A DNA stretch of 64,000 nucleotides, from the NCBI GenBank assembly GCA_037349105.1, contig JAYJMM010000119.1, positions 5,405,001 through 5,469,000 on the forward strand, read 5' to 3'. This stretch comes from Limnomonas spitsbergensis (lineage: Eukaryota; Chlorophyta; Chlorophyceae; Chlamydomonadales). This document shows, one piece after another, positions 1 through 12,113 of the stretch (the first letter of the stretch is position 1; each line of letters starts with the position of its first letter). Below the pieces are notes generated by a model. That model was not told the DNA's origin. It did not search any database and saw nothing but the letters and a program-made list of their open reading frames with translations. A program made the position numbers and the translations under genes.

Positions 1-3000
1 CAGAATTTGTACGGGGAGACGGGCTGAGGAAATGCGGAATTTGTACGGAGAGACGGGCTGATGAAATGCGGAATTTGTACGGGGAGACGGGCTGAGGAAA
101 CGCGGATTTGCACGGGGAGACGGGATGAGGAAATGTGGAATTAGGACAGAGACGGGCTGATAAAATGCGGAATTAGGACGGAGAGACGGGGTGATGAAAT
201 GCGTAATTTGTACATGGAGACGAGATGAGGAAATGCGAAATTTGTACGGGGAGTCGGGATAAGGAAATGAGTAATTTGTACGGGGAGAAGGGCTGAGGAA
301 ATGCGGAATTAGTACGGGGAGACGGGCTGAGGAAATGCGGAATTTGTACGGGGAGAGGGGCTGAGGAAATGCGGAATTTGTATGGGGAGACAGGCTGATT
401 AAATTCGGAATTTATACGGAGAGACGGGCTGATGAAATGCGGAATTTGTACGGGGAGACGGGCTGATGAAATGCGGAATTTGTATAGAGAAACGGGCTGA
501 TGAAATGCGGAATTTGTACGGAGAGACGGGCTGATTACATGCGGAATTTGTACATGGAGACGGGTTGAGGAAATGCGAAGTTTGTACGGGGAGGTGGGCT
601 GAGGACATACAGAATTTGTACGGGGAGACGGGCTGAGGAAATGCGGAATTTGTATGGGGAGACGGGCTAATGAAATGCGGAATTAGGACGGGGAGACGGG
701 CTGAGGAAATGCGGAATTTGCATGGTAAGACGGGCTGAGAAAATATGGAATTTGTACGGTGAGACGGGCTGATGAAATGCGGAATTTGTACGGGGAGACG
801 GGATGAGGAAATGCGGAATTTGTACAAGGAGAGGGGATGAGGAAATGCGGAATTTGTACGGAGAGACGGGCTCTGAGGAAATGCGGAATTAGGACGGAGA
901 GACGGGCTGAGGAAATACGGAATTTGTACGGGGAGTCGGGCTGATGAAATGCGGAATTTGTACGGGGAGGCGGGGTGATGAAATGCGGAATTTGTACGGG
1001 GAGGCGGGCTGAGGAAACGCGGATTTGCACGGGGAGACGGGATGAGGAAATGCGGAATTAGGACGGAGAGACGGGCTGAGGAAATACGGAATTTGTACGG
1101 GGAGTCGGGATGAGGAAATGAGTAATTTGTATGGGGAGAAGGGCTGATGAAATGCGGAATTTGTACGGAGAGACGGGCTGAGGAAATGCGAAATTTGTAC
1201 ATGGAGACGGGCTGAGGAAATGCGAAGTTTGTACGGGGAGGCGGGCTGAGGAAATACAGAATTTGTACGGGGAGACGTGCTGAGGAAATGCGGAATTTGT
1301 ACAGAGAGACGGGCTAATGAATTGCGGGATTTGTACGGGGAGACGGGCTGAGGAAATGCGAAATTTGTACATGGAGACGGGCTGAGGAAATGCGGAATTT
1401 GTATGGGGAGACGGGCTGATGAAATGCGGAATTAGGACGGAGAGATGGGCTGATGAAATGCGGAATTAGGACAGGGAGACGGGATGAAAAATGCAAAAAT
1501 TGTACAGGGAGACGGGCTCTAAGGAAATGCGGAATTTGGACGGAGAGACGGGCTGAGGAAATACAGCATTTGTACGGGGAGGCGGGCTTATGAAATGCGA
1601 TATTTGTACGGGGAGACGGGCTGAGGAAATGCGGAATTTGTATGGGGATACGGGCTGAGGATATGCGAAATTTGTACGGGGAGACGGGCTGATGAAATGC
1701 GGAATTTGTACGGGGAGACGGGCTGATGAAATGCGGAATTTGTATAGAGAGACGGGCTGATGAAATGCGGAATTTGTACGGAGAGACGGGCTGAGGAAAT
1801 GCGAAATTTGTACATGGAGACGGGCTGAGGAAATGCGAAGTTTGTACGGGGAGGCGGGCTGAGGAAATACAGAATTTGTACGGGGAGACGGGCTGAGGAA
1901 ATGCGGAATTTGTACAGAGAGACGGGCTAATGAAATGCGGAATTTGTACGGGGAGACGGGCTGAGGAAATGCGGAATTTGCATAGTAAGACGGGCTGAGG
2001 AAATGCGAAATTTTGTACGGGGAGACGGGCTGAGGAAATGCGGAATTTGTACGGGGAGACGGGCTGAGGAAATGCGGAATTTGTATGGGGACACGGGCTG
2101 ATTAAATGCGGAATTTAAACGGGGAGACGGGCTGATGAAATGCGAAATTTGTACGGGGAGACGGGTTGTGGAAATGCGGATTTTGTACGGGGTGACGGGC
2201 AGAGGAAATGCGGAATTTGTAAGGGGAGACGGGATGAGGAAATGCGGAATTTGTACGGGGAGACGGGATGAGGAAATGAGGAATTTGTACGGGGAGACGG
2301 GATGAGGAAATGCGGAATTTGTACGGGGAGACGGGTTGTGGAAATGCGGATTTTGTACGGGGTGACGGGCAGAGGAAATGCGAAATTTGTAAGGGGAGAC
2401 GGGCTGAGGAAATACGGAATTTGTACGGGGAGTCGGGATGAGGAAATGAGTAATTTGTATGGGGAGAAGGGCTGATGAAATGCGGAATTTGTACGGAGAG
2501 ACGGGCTGAGGAAATGCGAAATTTGTACATGGAGACGGGCTGAGGAAATGCGAAGTTTGTACGGGGAGGCGGGCTGAGGAAATACAGAATTTGTACGGGG
2601 AGACGTGCTGAGGAAATGCGGAATTTGTACAGAGAGACGGGCTAATGAATTGCGGGATTTGTACGGGGAGACGGGCTGAGGAAATGCGGAATTTGTACAG
2701 AGAGACGGGCTAATGAAATGCGGAATTTGTACGGGGAGACGGGCTGAGGAAATGCGGAATTTGCATAGTAAGACGGGCTGAGGAAATGCGAAATTTTGTA
2801 CGGGGTGACGGGCAGAGGAAATGCGGAATTTGTAAGGGGAGACGGGATGAGGAAATGCGGAATTTGTACGGGGAGACGGGATGAGGAAATGAGGAATTTG
2901 TACGGGGAGACGGGATGAGGAAATGCGGAATTTGTACGAGAGACGGGTTGTGGAAATGCGGATTTTGTACGGGGTGACGGGCAGAGGAAATGCGGAATTT

Positions 3001-6000
3001 GTAAGGGGAGACGGGCTGAGGAAATACGGAATTTGTACGGGGAGTCGGGATGAGGAAATGAGTAATTTGTATGGGGAGAAGGGCTGATGAAATGCGGAAT
3101 TTGTACGGAGAGACGGGCTGAGGAAATGCGAAATTTGTACATGGAGACGGGCTGAGGAAATGCGAAGTTTGTACGGGGAGGCGGGCTGAGGAAATACAGA
3201 ATTTGTACGGGGAGACGTGCTGAGGAAATGCGGAATTTGTACAGAGAGACGGGCTAATGAATTGCGGGATTTGTACGGGGAGACGGACTGAGGAAATGCG
3301 AAATTTGTACATGGAGACGGGCTGAGGAAATGCGGAATTTGTATGGGGAGACGGGCTGATGAAATGCGGAATTAGGACGGAGAGACGGGCTGATGAAATG
3401 CGGAATTAGGACAGGGAGACGGGATGAAAAATGCAAAAATTGTACAGGGAGACGGGCTCTAAGGAAATGCGGAATTTGGACGGAGAGACGGGCTGAGGAA
3501 ATACAGCATTTGTACGGGGAGGCGGGCTTATGAAATGCGATATTTGTACGGGGAGACGGGCTGAGGAAATGCGGAATTTGTATGGGGATACGGGCTGAGG
3601 ATATGCGAAATTTGTACGGGGAGACGGGCTGATGAAATGCGGAATTTGTACGGGGAGACGGGCTGATGAAATGCGGAATTTGTATAGAGAGACGGGCTGA
3701 TGAAATGCGGAATTTGTACGGAGAGACGGGCTGAGGAAATGCGAAATTTGTACATGGAGACGGGCTGAGGAAATGCGAAGTTTGTACGGGGAGGCGGGCT
3801 GAGGAAATACAGAATTTGTACGGGGAGACGGGCTGAGGAAATGCGGAATTTGTACAGAGAGACGGGCTAATGAAATGCGGAATTTGTACGGGGAGACGGG
3901 CTGAGGAAATGCGGAATTTGCATAGTAAGACGGGCTGAGGAAATGCGAAATTTTGTACGGGGAGACGGGCTGAGGAAATGCGGAATTTGTACGGGGAGAC
4001 GGGCTGAGGAAATGCGGAATTTGTATGGGGACACGGGCTGATTAAATGCGGAATTTAAACGGGGAGACGGGCTGATGAAATGCGAAATTTGTACGGGGAG
4101 ACGGGTTGTGGAAATGCGGATTTTGTACGGGGTGACGGGCAGAGGAAATGCGGAATTTGTAAGGGGAGACGGGATGAGGAAATGCGGAATTTGTACGGGG
4201 AGACGGGATGAGGAAATGAGGAATTTGTACGGGGAGACGGGATGAGGAAATGCGGAATTTGTACGGGGAGACGGGCTGAGGAAATGCGGAATTTGTACGG
4301 GGAGACGGGCTGAGGAAATGCGGAATTTGTACGGGGAGACGGGATGAGGAAATGCGGAATTTGTACAGGGAGACGGGCGGGGGAAATGCGGAATTTGTAC
4401 GGGGAGACGGGATGAGGAAATGCGGAATTAGGACGGAGAGACGGGCTGATAAAATGCGGAATTAGGACGGAGAGACGGGCTGATGAAATGCGGAATTTGT
4501 ATGGGGAGACGGGATGAAAAATGCAAAAATTGTACGGGGAGACGGGCTCTAAGGTTATGCGGAATTTGGACGGAGAGACGGGCTGAGAAAATACAGCATT
4601 TGTACGGGGAGGCGGGCTTATGAAATGCGATATTTGTACGGGGAGACGGGCTGAGGAAATGCGGAATTTGTATGGGGAGACGGGCTGAGGAAATACAGAA
4701 TTTGTACGCGGAGACGGGCTGAGGAAATGCGGAATTTGTACGGGGAGACGGGCTGATGAAATGCGGAATTTGTATAGAGAGACGGGCTGATGAAATGCGG
4801 AATTTGTACGGAGAGACGGGCTGAGGAAATGCGGAATTTGTATATGGAGACGGGCTGAGGAAATGCGAAGTTTGTACGGGGAGGCGGGCTGAGGAAATAC
4901 AGAATTTGTACGGGGAGACGGGCTGAGGAAATGCGGAATTTGTACAGAGAGACGGGCTAATGAAATGCGGAATTTGTACGGGGAGACGGGCTGAGGAAAT
5001 GCGGAATTTGTACGGGGAGACGGGATGAGGAAATGCGGAATTAGGACGGAGAGACGGGCTGATGAAATGCGGAATTAGGACGGAGAGTCGGGGTGATGAA
5101 ATGCGGAATTTGTACATAGAGACGGGATGAGGAAATGCGGAATTTGTACGGGGAGTCGGGATGAGGAAATGAGTAATTTGTACGGGGAGAAGGGCTGAGG
5201 AAATGCGGAATTAGTACGGTGAGACGGGCTGAGGAAATGCGGAATTTGTACTGGGAGAGGGGCTGAGGAGATGCGGAATTTGTATGGGGAGACAGGCTGA
5301 TTAAATGCGGAATTTGTACGGAGAGACGGGCTGATGAAATAAGGAATTTGTACGGGGAGACGGGCTGATAAAATGCGGAATTTGTAAAGAGAGACGGGCT
5401 GATGAAATGCGGAATTTGTATAGAGAGACGGGTTGAGGAAAATTCGAAATTTGTACATGGAGACGGGCTGAGGAAATGCGAAGTTTGTACGGGGAGGCGG
5501 GCTGAGGAAATACAGAATGTGTACGGGGAGACGGGCTGAGGAAATGCGGAATTTGTACGGGGAGACGGGCTGATGAAATGCGAAGTTTGTACAGGGAGAC
5601 GGGCTGATGAAATGCGGAATTTGCATGGAGAGACGGGCTGAGGAAATGCGGATTATGTACGGGGAGACGGGCTGAGGAAATGCGAAATTGGTACGAAGAG
5701 ACGGGTTGAGGAAATGCGGATTTTGTACGGGAAGACGGGCTGAGGAAATGCGGAATTTGTACGGGGAGACGGGCTGAGGAAATGCGAAATTTGAACGGGG
5801 AGACGGGCTCTGAGGAAATGCGGAATTTGTACGGGGAGACGGGCTGAGTAAATGCGGAATTTGTACGGGGAGACGGGCTGAGGAAATGCGGAATTTGTAC
5901 GGGGAGACGGGCTGAGGAAATGCGGAATTTGAACGGGGAGACGGGCTCTGATGAAATGCGAAATTTGGACGAGGAGACGGGATGAGGAAATGCGAAATTT

Positions 6001-6675
6001 GTACGGGGAGACGGGCTCTGAGGAAATGCGAAATTTGGACGGAGAGACGGGCTGAGGAAATGCGGAATTTGTACAAGGAGGCGGGCTGATGAAATGCGGA
6101 ATTTGTACGGGGAGACGGGCTGAGGATATGCGAAATTAGTACGGGGAGACGGGCTGAGGAAATGCGGAATTTGTACGGGGAGACGGGCTGAGGAAATGCG
6201 GAATTTGTACGGGGAGACGGGCTAATGAAATGCGGAATTTGTACGGGGAGACGGGCTGAGGAAATGCGGAATTAGTACAGGGGGACGGGCGGGGGAAATG
6301 CGGAATTTGTTAGGGGAGACGGGCTGAGGAAATGCGGAATTTGTACGGGGAGACGGGCTGAGGTAATGCGAAATATGTAGGGGGAGACAGGCTGAGGAAA
6401 TGCGGAATTTGTACAGGGGGACGGGCGGGGGAAATGCGGAATTTGTTCGGGGAGAAGGGCGGAGGAAATGCGGAATTTGTACGAGGAGACGGGCTGAGGT
6501 AATGCGAAATATGTACGGGGAGACAGGCTGAGGAAATGCGGAATTTGGACGGGGAGACGGGATGAGGAAATGCGGAATTAGGACGGTGAGACGGGCTGAT
6601 GAAATGCGGTATTAGGACGGAGAGACGGGCTGATGAAATGCGGAATTTGTACGGGGTGAGGGGATGAGGAAATGC
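1..6675. repeat. 34-bp satellite array, truncated by the left window edge
   Basis: About 195 head-to-tail units of roughly 34 bp, with core gaatttgtacggggagac followed by gggctgaggaaatgc. Units differ by scattered substitutions (gaggaa/gatgaa, tacgg/tatgg, attagg/atttgt) and a few 1-2 bp indels. Because 34 is not a multiple of three and few stops occur, all minus frames read a periodic Ser/Pro/Arg-rich peptide up to 333 residues; these are not genes. The array ends near 6675, where the sequence becomes unique. It could be subtelomeric or pericentromeric satellite; nothing in the window decides which. Confidence 0.97.
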
Positions 6676-7301
6676 TAAATTTGTGCGTAGTTAGCCTGCA
6701 CCGGCCGGGTAAGCAAGACATCAAGGTGGTGTCAAGCATACTCAGCTGCATGTTAAGTACCATCAAGCTGCTGGGGCACGCGATAGTGCTGAGATGGACC
6801 ATCAATATTGTGCCACGCTATAGTATTTGTAGTATTTAGGATTGCATTAATGCTAAGCAATTCGTGAAAACATGAAAGGGTCCAAGATCAAGCAGGCAGC
6901 TATCAGGAAGCTGCTGGAGACTGTCTAGATAGGGTTCAAAATCTTGATTTCTTGTCCCCAGGGTAGATTTTTTTCTGACCCTTGAGTCCACTATTCGAGA
7001 TGTCTCCAAACACCGCCCTACTCCCTAATTAGGGCCAAGTTACTCCCTCAGCTGCCCCACTACCCACCAGCATGCAAACTTGCTTCGCTTCATTGCTGCA
7101 TGGGCTGAGGAACCAGGGTAAAGCAGATGTGAGCAATCAGGCCCTAAACAGCACCATCAGGCAGCAACTTTGAGCCCATCCACAGGAGCGAGCCCGGTTT
7201 CCTAAGGTACCCTAGAGTTGGGCAGCTGCCAAAGGAAAAAAACGTCTGATCTTGTTGGGTAATGCTCCCCAAAAGACGTGTAATAGGGGAATTGGTGTAG
7301 G
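6676..7301. other. 3' flank of TraB pseudogene, duplicated at 11540-12113
   Basis: No gene seen. The stretch resembles 11540-12113 (shared blocks such as ctgagatggacc and tgggctgag), so the duplication that made the two TraB copies included this flank. Confidence 0.6.
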
Positions 7302-8640
7302 TCAGCAAGACAACCGGAGCAGCTCAGACAGGGGCAGCACGTGGTCCTTTCCCACTATGGCCACCATCCTCCCCAGAGATGGCGCCGGAGCAGAGCGAGA
7401 GGATGCGGTCGCACATTTCTCCTTCTCACAAAACGTCGGCCGGGACTGTGGGATGGGATATGCTCCCTTGGCAGCATGCTGTGCCGGTGGGATGCATTCC
7501 CCGAGATTATACCTGGCCTGGTCCTGCACCATTACAGAATGCAGACCCTTTTGAGAGCCCTAGGGGAAAGATTTTGGCCTCTCCTTCCTCCTGGATTGCA
7601 TCAACTTCCCATCCCCAAAGTAAAGTACTGATCCGCACTGTTTCTTCTGATGACCATGAATCCATCTCCTCTTCGAACATGCTCTGTGCTCTATGTTGTT
7701 GTCAATCAAGGCCAATGGAGCCCTTCGCTGCCGCGCAACAGCGACCGTTGCATGCAGGCATGGGAGAGAGACTTACTGAGCACAAGAACAGGGCGTATTC
7801 AGGGACTCACGTGGCCGTTATACTGGCATGTCCCATTAATGAGCAACCTGTCTCTTTTCCTCCTCTGCCATCTCTTGTATCCATTCCAGTAATTTGTAAT
7901 GAGAAGAGCATAAAGGCTCTCCTCCCAAAGGGGGTCGGGAAGTCATGCACTCATACCTGCCATCCACTCGGAAGAAGGAGGTCGCCCGAACAAAAGGTCT
8001 TCCAGGTCGACTTAACCAATGCCTAAACCGCCATCGCTTAGGCCTAGCACCCACTTCTCCACTGTGTCCCCTCCCACGAGGCTGTAGGTCTGCTGAAGGC
8101 CTTCGATGGGTGCTGACAGAAATTCATCCAGCATGGGGAGCGTGAAAGGAGACTCGGCCGCCTTCTTCAGCCTGTTGTGGGCTGATTCATCAAGCTCCAC
8201 AGCAATGACATCCGGATTAACTGCAAAGGCCACGTCATGGACCGCCCCGGAGTTTGCTGGGTTGTTGTGTGTGACTCCCAACAGGTGAACACTGCTACCC
8301 CAATCCTTGCCTGCGAGAGGAGGGGGGGAGGGTAAGTGGGAGTGGCGGGTAGCCCAGTAAAATGGCTTGCCACTGACAGGGCCTGTAGTGCACAGTTGAG
8401 CCGTATCAGTAAATCGACATGTTTCCCAAGATGAGGAGATCCCGATTTCCCGATCCCCAATTTTTTCTAATGGTTTATACCTGCTGCATGTTTGCCGCGG
8501 GCGGTGACTGGCTCCTTCACAGCCAGATCAACTTAGGCATGGTGGCTGCGGAGCCATGCAGCTTTGCATTGTGCGGGAAGCTCTAGGTCTGATGACAGTG
8601 CTTAACCTTTGACAGTTGCCTGAGGCTGTCTCCAGCCCCT
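7302..8640 (-). pseudogene. TraB-domain gene copy A, degraded
   Basis: This is homologous, exon by exon, to the copy at 12114-14040. The best preserved exon (about 8290 down to 8000) encodes VHLLGVTHNNPANSGAVHDV and then NPDVIAVELDES, matching the TraB/PrgY N-terminal pattern (G-x-x-H, then PD-hydrophobic-VELDE). The last exon ends MVAIVGKDHVLPLSELL, the TraB C-terminal VVxVVGxxHV-like motif. Damage is visible. A TAA replaces the Trp codon of copy B in exon 1 (minus-strand context CATGCCTAAGTT). A second TAA interrupts exon 2 (context ATTGGTTAAGTC). Part of the last exon, including the segment after SDYI in copy B, is missing or unrelated, and a 1-nt plus 11-nt indel pair shifts about 25 codons. 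Its introns lack the tandem arrays of copy B. Confidence 0.7.
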
Positions 8641-8721
8641 CTTTTCAGGTCCAAAGGCTGCTGATCTGGCAAAATAATGCAGCCTGAGGCAGGTTGGCGC
8701 TCAGGCAAGCAGCTTGTTAGC

Positions 8722-8990
8722 GCCCAAGTTTAGAACAGTGCATACCCGCTGGACCCTGCTGAACGCTCGGCCACGTGGGGCTGGCAGGGAATGACTAGGC
8801 TCAATTCCGGGTACCATGCACAGCCTGGGCCATGGTGCAGCCATGCCATCCTCCTATGTGAGGGGGCAGGAACATGGACGGCGCTCTCGTCGGGGGGAGA
8901 GAGAAGATCGTGTGGCGGGTTCGATCCCTCAACCTCTGGGTATGGATGCAGGGGACACAAGGGGCTATGACACTGTCCCTGCATGGCATG
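8722..8990 (-). mobile_element. tRNA-derived SINE-like repeat, minus copy
   Basis: Matches the copy at 46260-46495 in reverse orientation over about 220 bp, including the body around gggaatgactaggctcaatt. The B-box region reads gggttcgatccctcaacctc on the plus strand. The A-box end (toward 8990) has diverged. Confidence 0.65.
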
Positions 8991-9842
8991 CAGGAAACAA
9001 ATCAGTGAGCAAACACGTGCTTCAACGCCACGCTGAACGAGCCCTCGTTCTTCCACGTGAGGCGTGCAGGTTGGGGAGACCTGTGTCAGGAAAGGCTTCA
9101 ACATGCCTTTGCGCTGCAAGCAAGGGCTGCGTCATGGCAGCATGGCAGTGTGGCTAGCATGTGCGACTGTACGTGAGATGTGTCATGGGCACACGTGTGA
9201 TGTGAGTGCTTTAAGGCAGGGACTATTGTGTGCTGGAACCGTGGCAACATAGAAGGGCTTCCGGTATTTGGGCAGCAGGGCAGTGTGGCAGGGACTGTGT
9301 CCTCGCGCATGGATAGTGCATCAGGCCTGTTTTCCACACTTTCACATTTTTCAATTTTAGAGGACCAGGAACTTTTTCACTTTAGAAGCCTATTCCAAAT
9401 ATAAAAATAAGTGCAACAATTCACTCAATCAGAAGCTTAACACACTTCAACGTCAACGCTTGGCATTTGCCCCTGTTTGTCCACCCCTGCGCGGCATGAA
9501 GTGTAGTCTTTAATGGTCTGAATCCAATAAAATATTCTCCCCAATGGATCACTTCCGTTTTCTCGTTTTCTGACATCAGGGGTGGATAATGTGATGCATG
9601 TGGCTCTGTCGAGGGCACATAGGACTGCGTCAAGGGCACACGGCGGCACTGCATGGCCATGTTTGGGGTGAGGAGGGGCAGATGAAAAGCGGGGTTAGTT
9701 ACCTGTCACCATAACCTGGAGGCGAAGAGTGTCCGAGGGAGCACGTGGCTGCATCTCCATGTTGGATGTGTCATCAGCCGTGCAGCACTGAAGCCCTGCA
9801 TTCGTCCCTAACCTCTTATGTCGCATGGGTCATGTATTGCAG

Positions 9843-10187
9843 GGGCCTGCTAGAACCATCAACAGCAGAAACCTGAGCCCTGACGGCTGGACACTTACCA
9901 CTGGTAGCAACGGCAACGGTGCGCATGGGGTACCTCACTGATCCTTACAGCCTGCTCTTCAGACTCATGGTGAGATACATGAACGGACAATGCAGCACTG
10001 TTGCATATGGACCGCAAGCATTGGCAGACACAAACAGGCTCGAGCGCATACCAGTACTCGTCCCCCCTCCTATTCCATGAACTATATAGGCATCAGCCCT
10101 GGTGGCCTGCTGGTGGCCGCTGGCAGTGACCAAGGCACTGCATGTGTGCGGGATTTCCTCCACACCATTAGCAGCCAGCCCCTCATG
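9843..10187 (+). pseudogene. WD40-repeat gene remnant, two exon-like blocks
   Basis: Block 1 (9843-9969, after attgcag) reads NLSPDGWTLTTGSN. After a one-base shift it continues ATVRMGYLTDPYSLLFRLM and ends at a GTGAGAT donor. Block 2 (10090-10187, after atatag) reads ISPGGLLVAAGSDQGTACVR and ends QPLM at the same kind of donor. Both match the WD40 core SPDGxxLAxGSxDxTVRxxD. The frameshift in block 1 and the lack of recognisable further exons favour a decayed or partial gene, though undetected exons could rescue it. The two blocks and their intron starts (catggtgagat...) look like a ~218-bp tandem duplication. Confidence 0.4.
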
Positions 10188-11539
10188 GTGAGATGCATGT
10201 GCCTGCAATGCCGGACCACTGCTGTAAGGTCCCTACATAAGTGTGCACAGGCACAGGCACAAGCACGGGAACAGATACCCTCCCCCCCCTCTCACATGGA
10301 AACACATTTAAGTTTGGGCTTGTGTGGCTCTGCACATGAGTGGCACCTGGCCAATCTATTGTCAGGCCTTTAAGACTCTTCCTGGTGCCTTGTCTGAACA
10401 GGTGTTTGAGCAGGTGGTGTCTGATTTCCAGGAAGATGATGACAGGGCCTTCTGCTTGAGCTGTTTTGTCAAAACCGTGAACGTCTCCTGCTTCCTCAAA
10501 AAACAGCACTCGCTCTTCTTATGGTGGCAGCACAGCATGTGCTTCCCCGGGAGATGGGTAGATTAGGCGACGACTGCTGCAACTGGCGTCATGACGCTTG
10601 GTCTTGTTTAAATGCTTACTCATCCTGCAGCATCCTGCCGAGGCTGTTGAACAGCTCTCATAGAGACAAAATTAGTTATTGCGGATTATAGGCTGATTAG
10701 TGGATCAATTAGGACAAAGCTTCAGATGAATCGTTTGCATCTGCTACTACTTCTCTCCACCGAGCTGGATTGCATGACCACTTTGTTCTTACCATGGAAA
10801 TTGCATTAGGGTGTTGTCGCAATTTTTTCGAATTCGAATATCTCTTCAGTCCACATGTGTGCTCTTGCAGAGCTGCTATTCTGTGGCCTCCTTCCGTAGA
10901 TCCAGGCTGGGCAGCTAGAGTGGCAATAATCAATGATGACCTGGCTGTTGGGTTCCCGCTATATATCGTTAATCAAAAGCCTTGTACAACAGTTGAAAAT
11001 ATGTAGAATGTGTACAATATACCTTACCAAAGCAGACGGAAATATACCCGAACCCTCAAATCCTGACCCTGCTACCAGAGAGCAGGGTCAGGATTTGCCT
11101 CTACGATTTGTCTCTGCCTGCTACGTACAGGATTACAGGGCATAAAATAATCTCGGTAGGGGGGATTCTACAACTACCGGTACATGGGTCTGGGGAAATG
11201 AACGTTAATTGCCTCTTCCTCGAGCCGGATTTCAAACCAACTCTTGTGAGGCGAAAAATTACCCTAACTGGGCACCAAGATATGATTATATGAAGGTGAA
11301 TCGGGCATTCAAAAGTTAGAAATGTGACGATCCTCCAGCTTACCCAGGCCTTCCTAGGACCATAAATCCAGGCAAAAGATCTTGGCCTGCAGACATAACC
11401 GCCTGTTTTCACATGGATGCCGTAATTCAAAGTATATTGGCATGGCAAAATCAAATGTCACATTGAACCGTATACCGTTACTTTGACTTATTCATGCATG
11501 GGGTGAGGCCTCAGTCTTCGAGACTATATTAGACAGTTG
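10188..11539. other. No recognised gene
   Basis: Short ORFs only. The frame around 10400-10510 (VFEQVVSDFQEDDD) follows an AG acceptor-like site and could be an exon, but I do not recognise it. A microsatellite-like CA-rich stretch lies at 10246-10268. Confidence 0.4.
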
Positions 11540-12113
11540 GATTTAGTGCTGCCGATAAAGACCGTCACGCCGCAAGGGCCCGCGATACTGAGATGGACCG
11601 TAAATGTTGTGCTGGCCACTGTACCCAGGATTCATTTATGCCAAGTAAAACGTGAGCACACAAAAGGGTCTAAAATTAAAAAGGGAAACTGCCTGGAAGC
11701 TACTGAAGTCTGTCACACAACATTCACAACCTGGATAGGGTCTGAAATCGTAAGTCATGGTCCTCCTAAGTTCCTTTTCCTGTTTCGATTCCACCTTTCG
11801 ATGAACCCTCCCCACCCCTGCACCCTACGTAAGACCCCCTACGCCCCACACGCATGCATACTTGCCTCTCTAGACTGTTGCGTGGGCTGAGAGGCCAGGG
11901 TAAGGCTGCCGTGTGCAGTCAGGCCTGTTGCAGCACAGACAAGCAACAGCGTGATGCATTTAGCCCCATCAGCAGCGGAAGCACTTGTTCTCGCGCAAAC
12001 CCCGGGCTCGGCAGCTGACAGGGAAACAAACAATTCGGACTTGTTGGTTTGAATGCCCTCAAGAGGACCTAGACAGGGGGTCTACATCGGCATTGGAGAA
12101 GCTCAGCAACTCG
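11540..12113. other. 3' flank of TraB copy B, paralogous to 6690-7300
   Basis: Noncoding sequence downstream of the TraB stop codon, recognisably duplicated left of the pseudogene. It shows the duplicated segment is larger than the gene. Confidence 0.6.

Noticed and set aside
399..6076. Ser/Pro/Arg-rich proteins of up to 333 residues on the minus strand
   Set aside because: They follow the 34-bp satellite in every frame and begin at whichever ATG the variants create. There are no splice sites, domains or codon bias independent of the repeat.
1..6675. CRISPR-like array
   Set aside because: The repeats are contiguous and imperfect, without unique spacers, in eukaryotic DNA.
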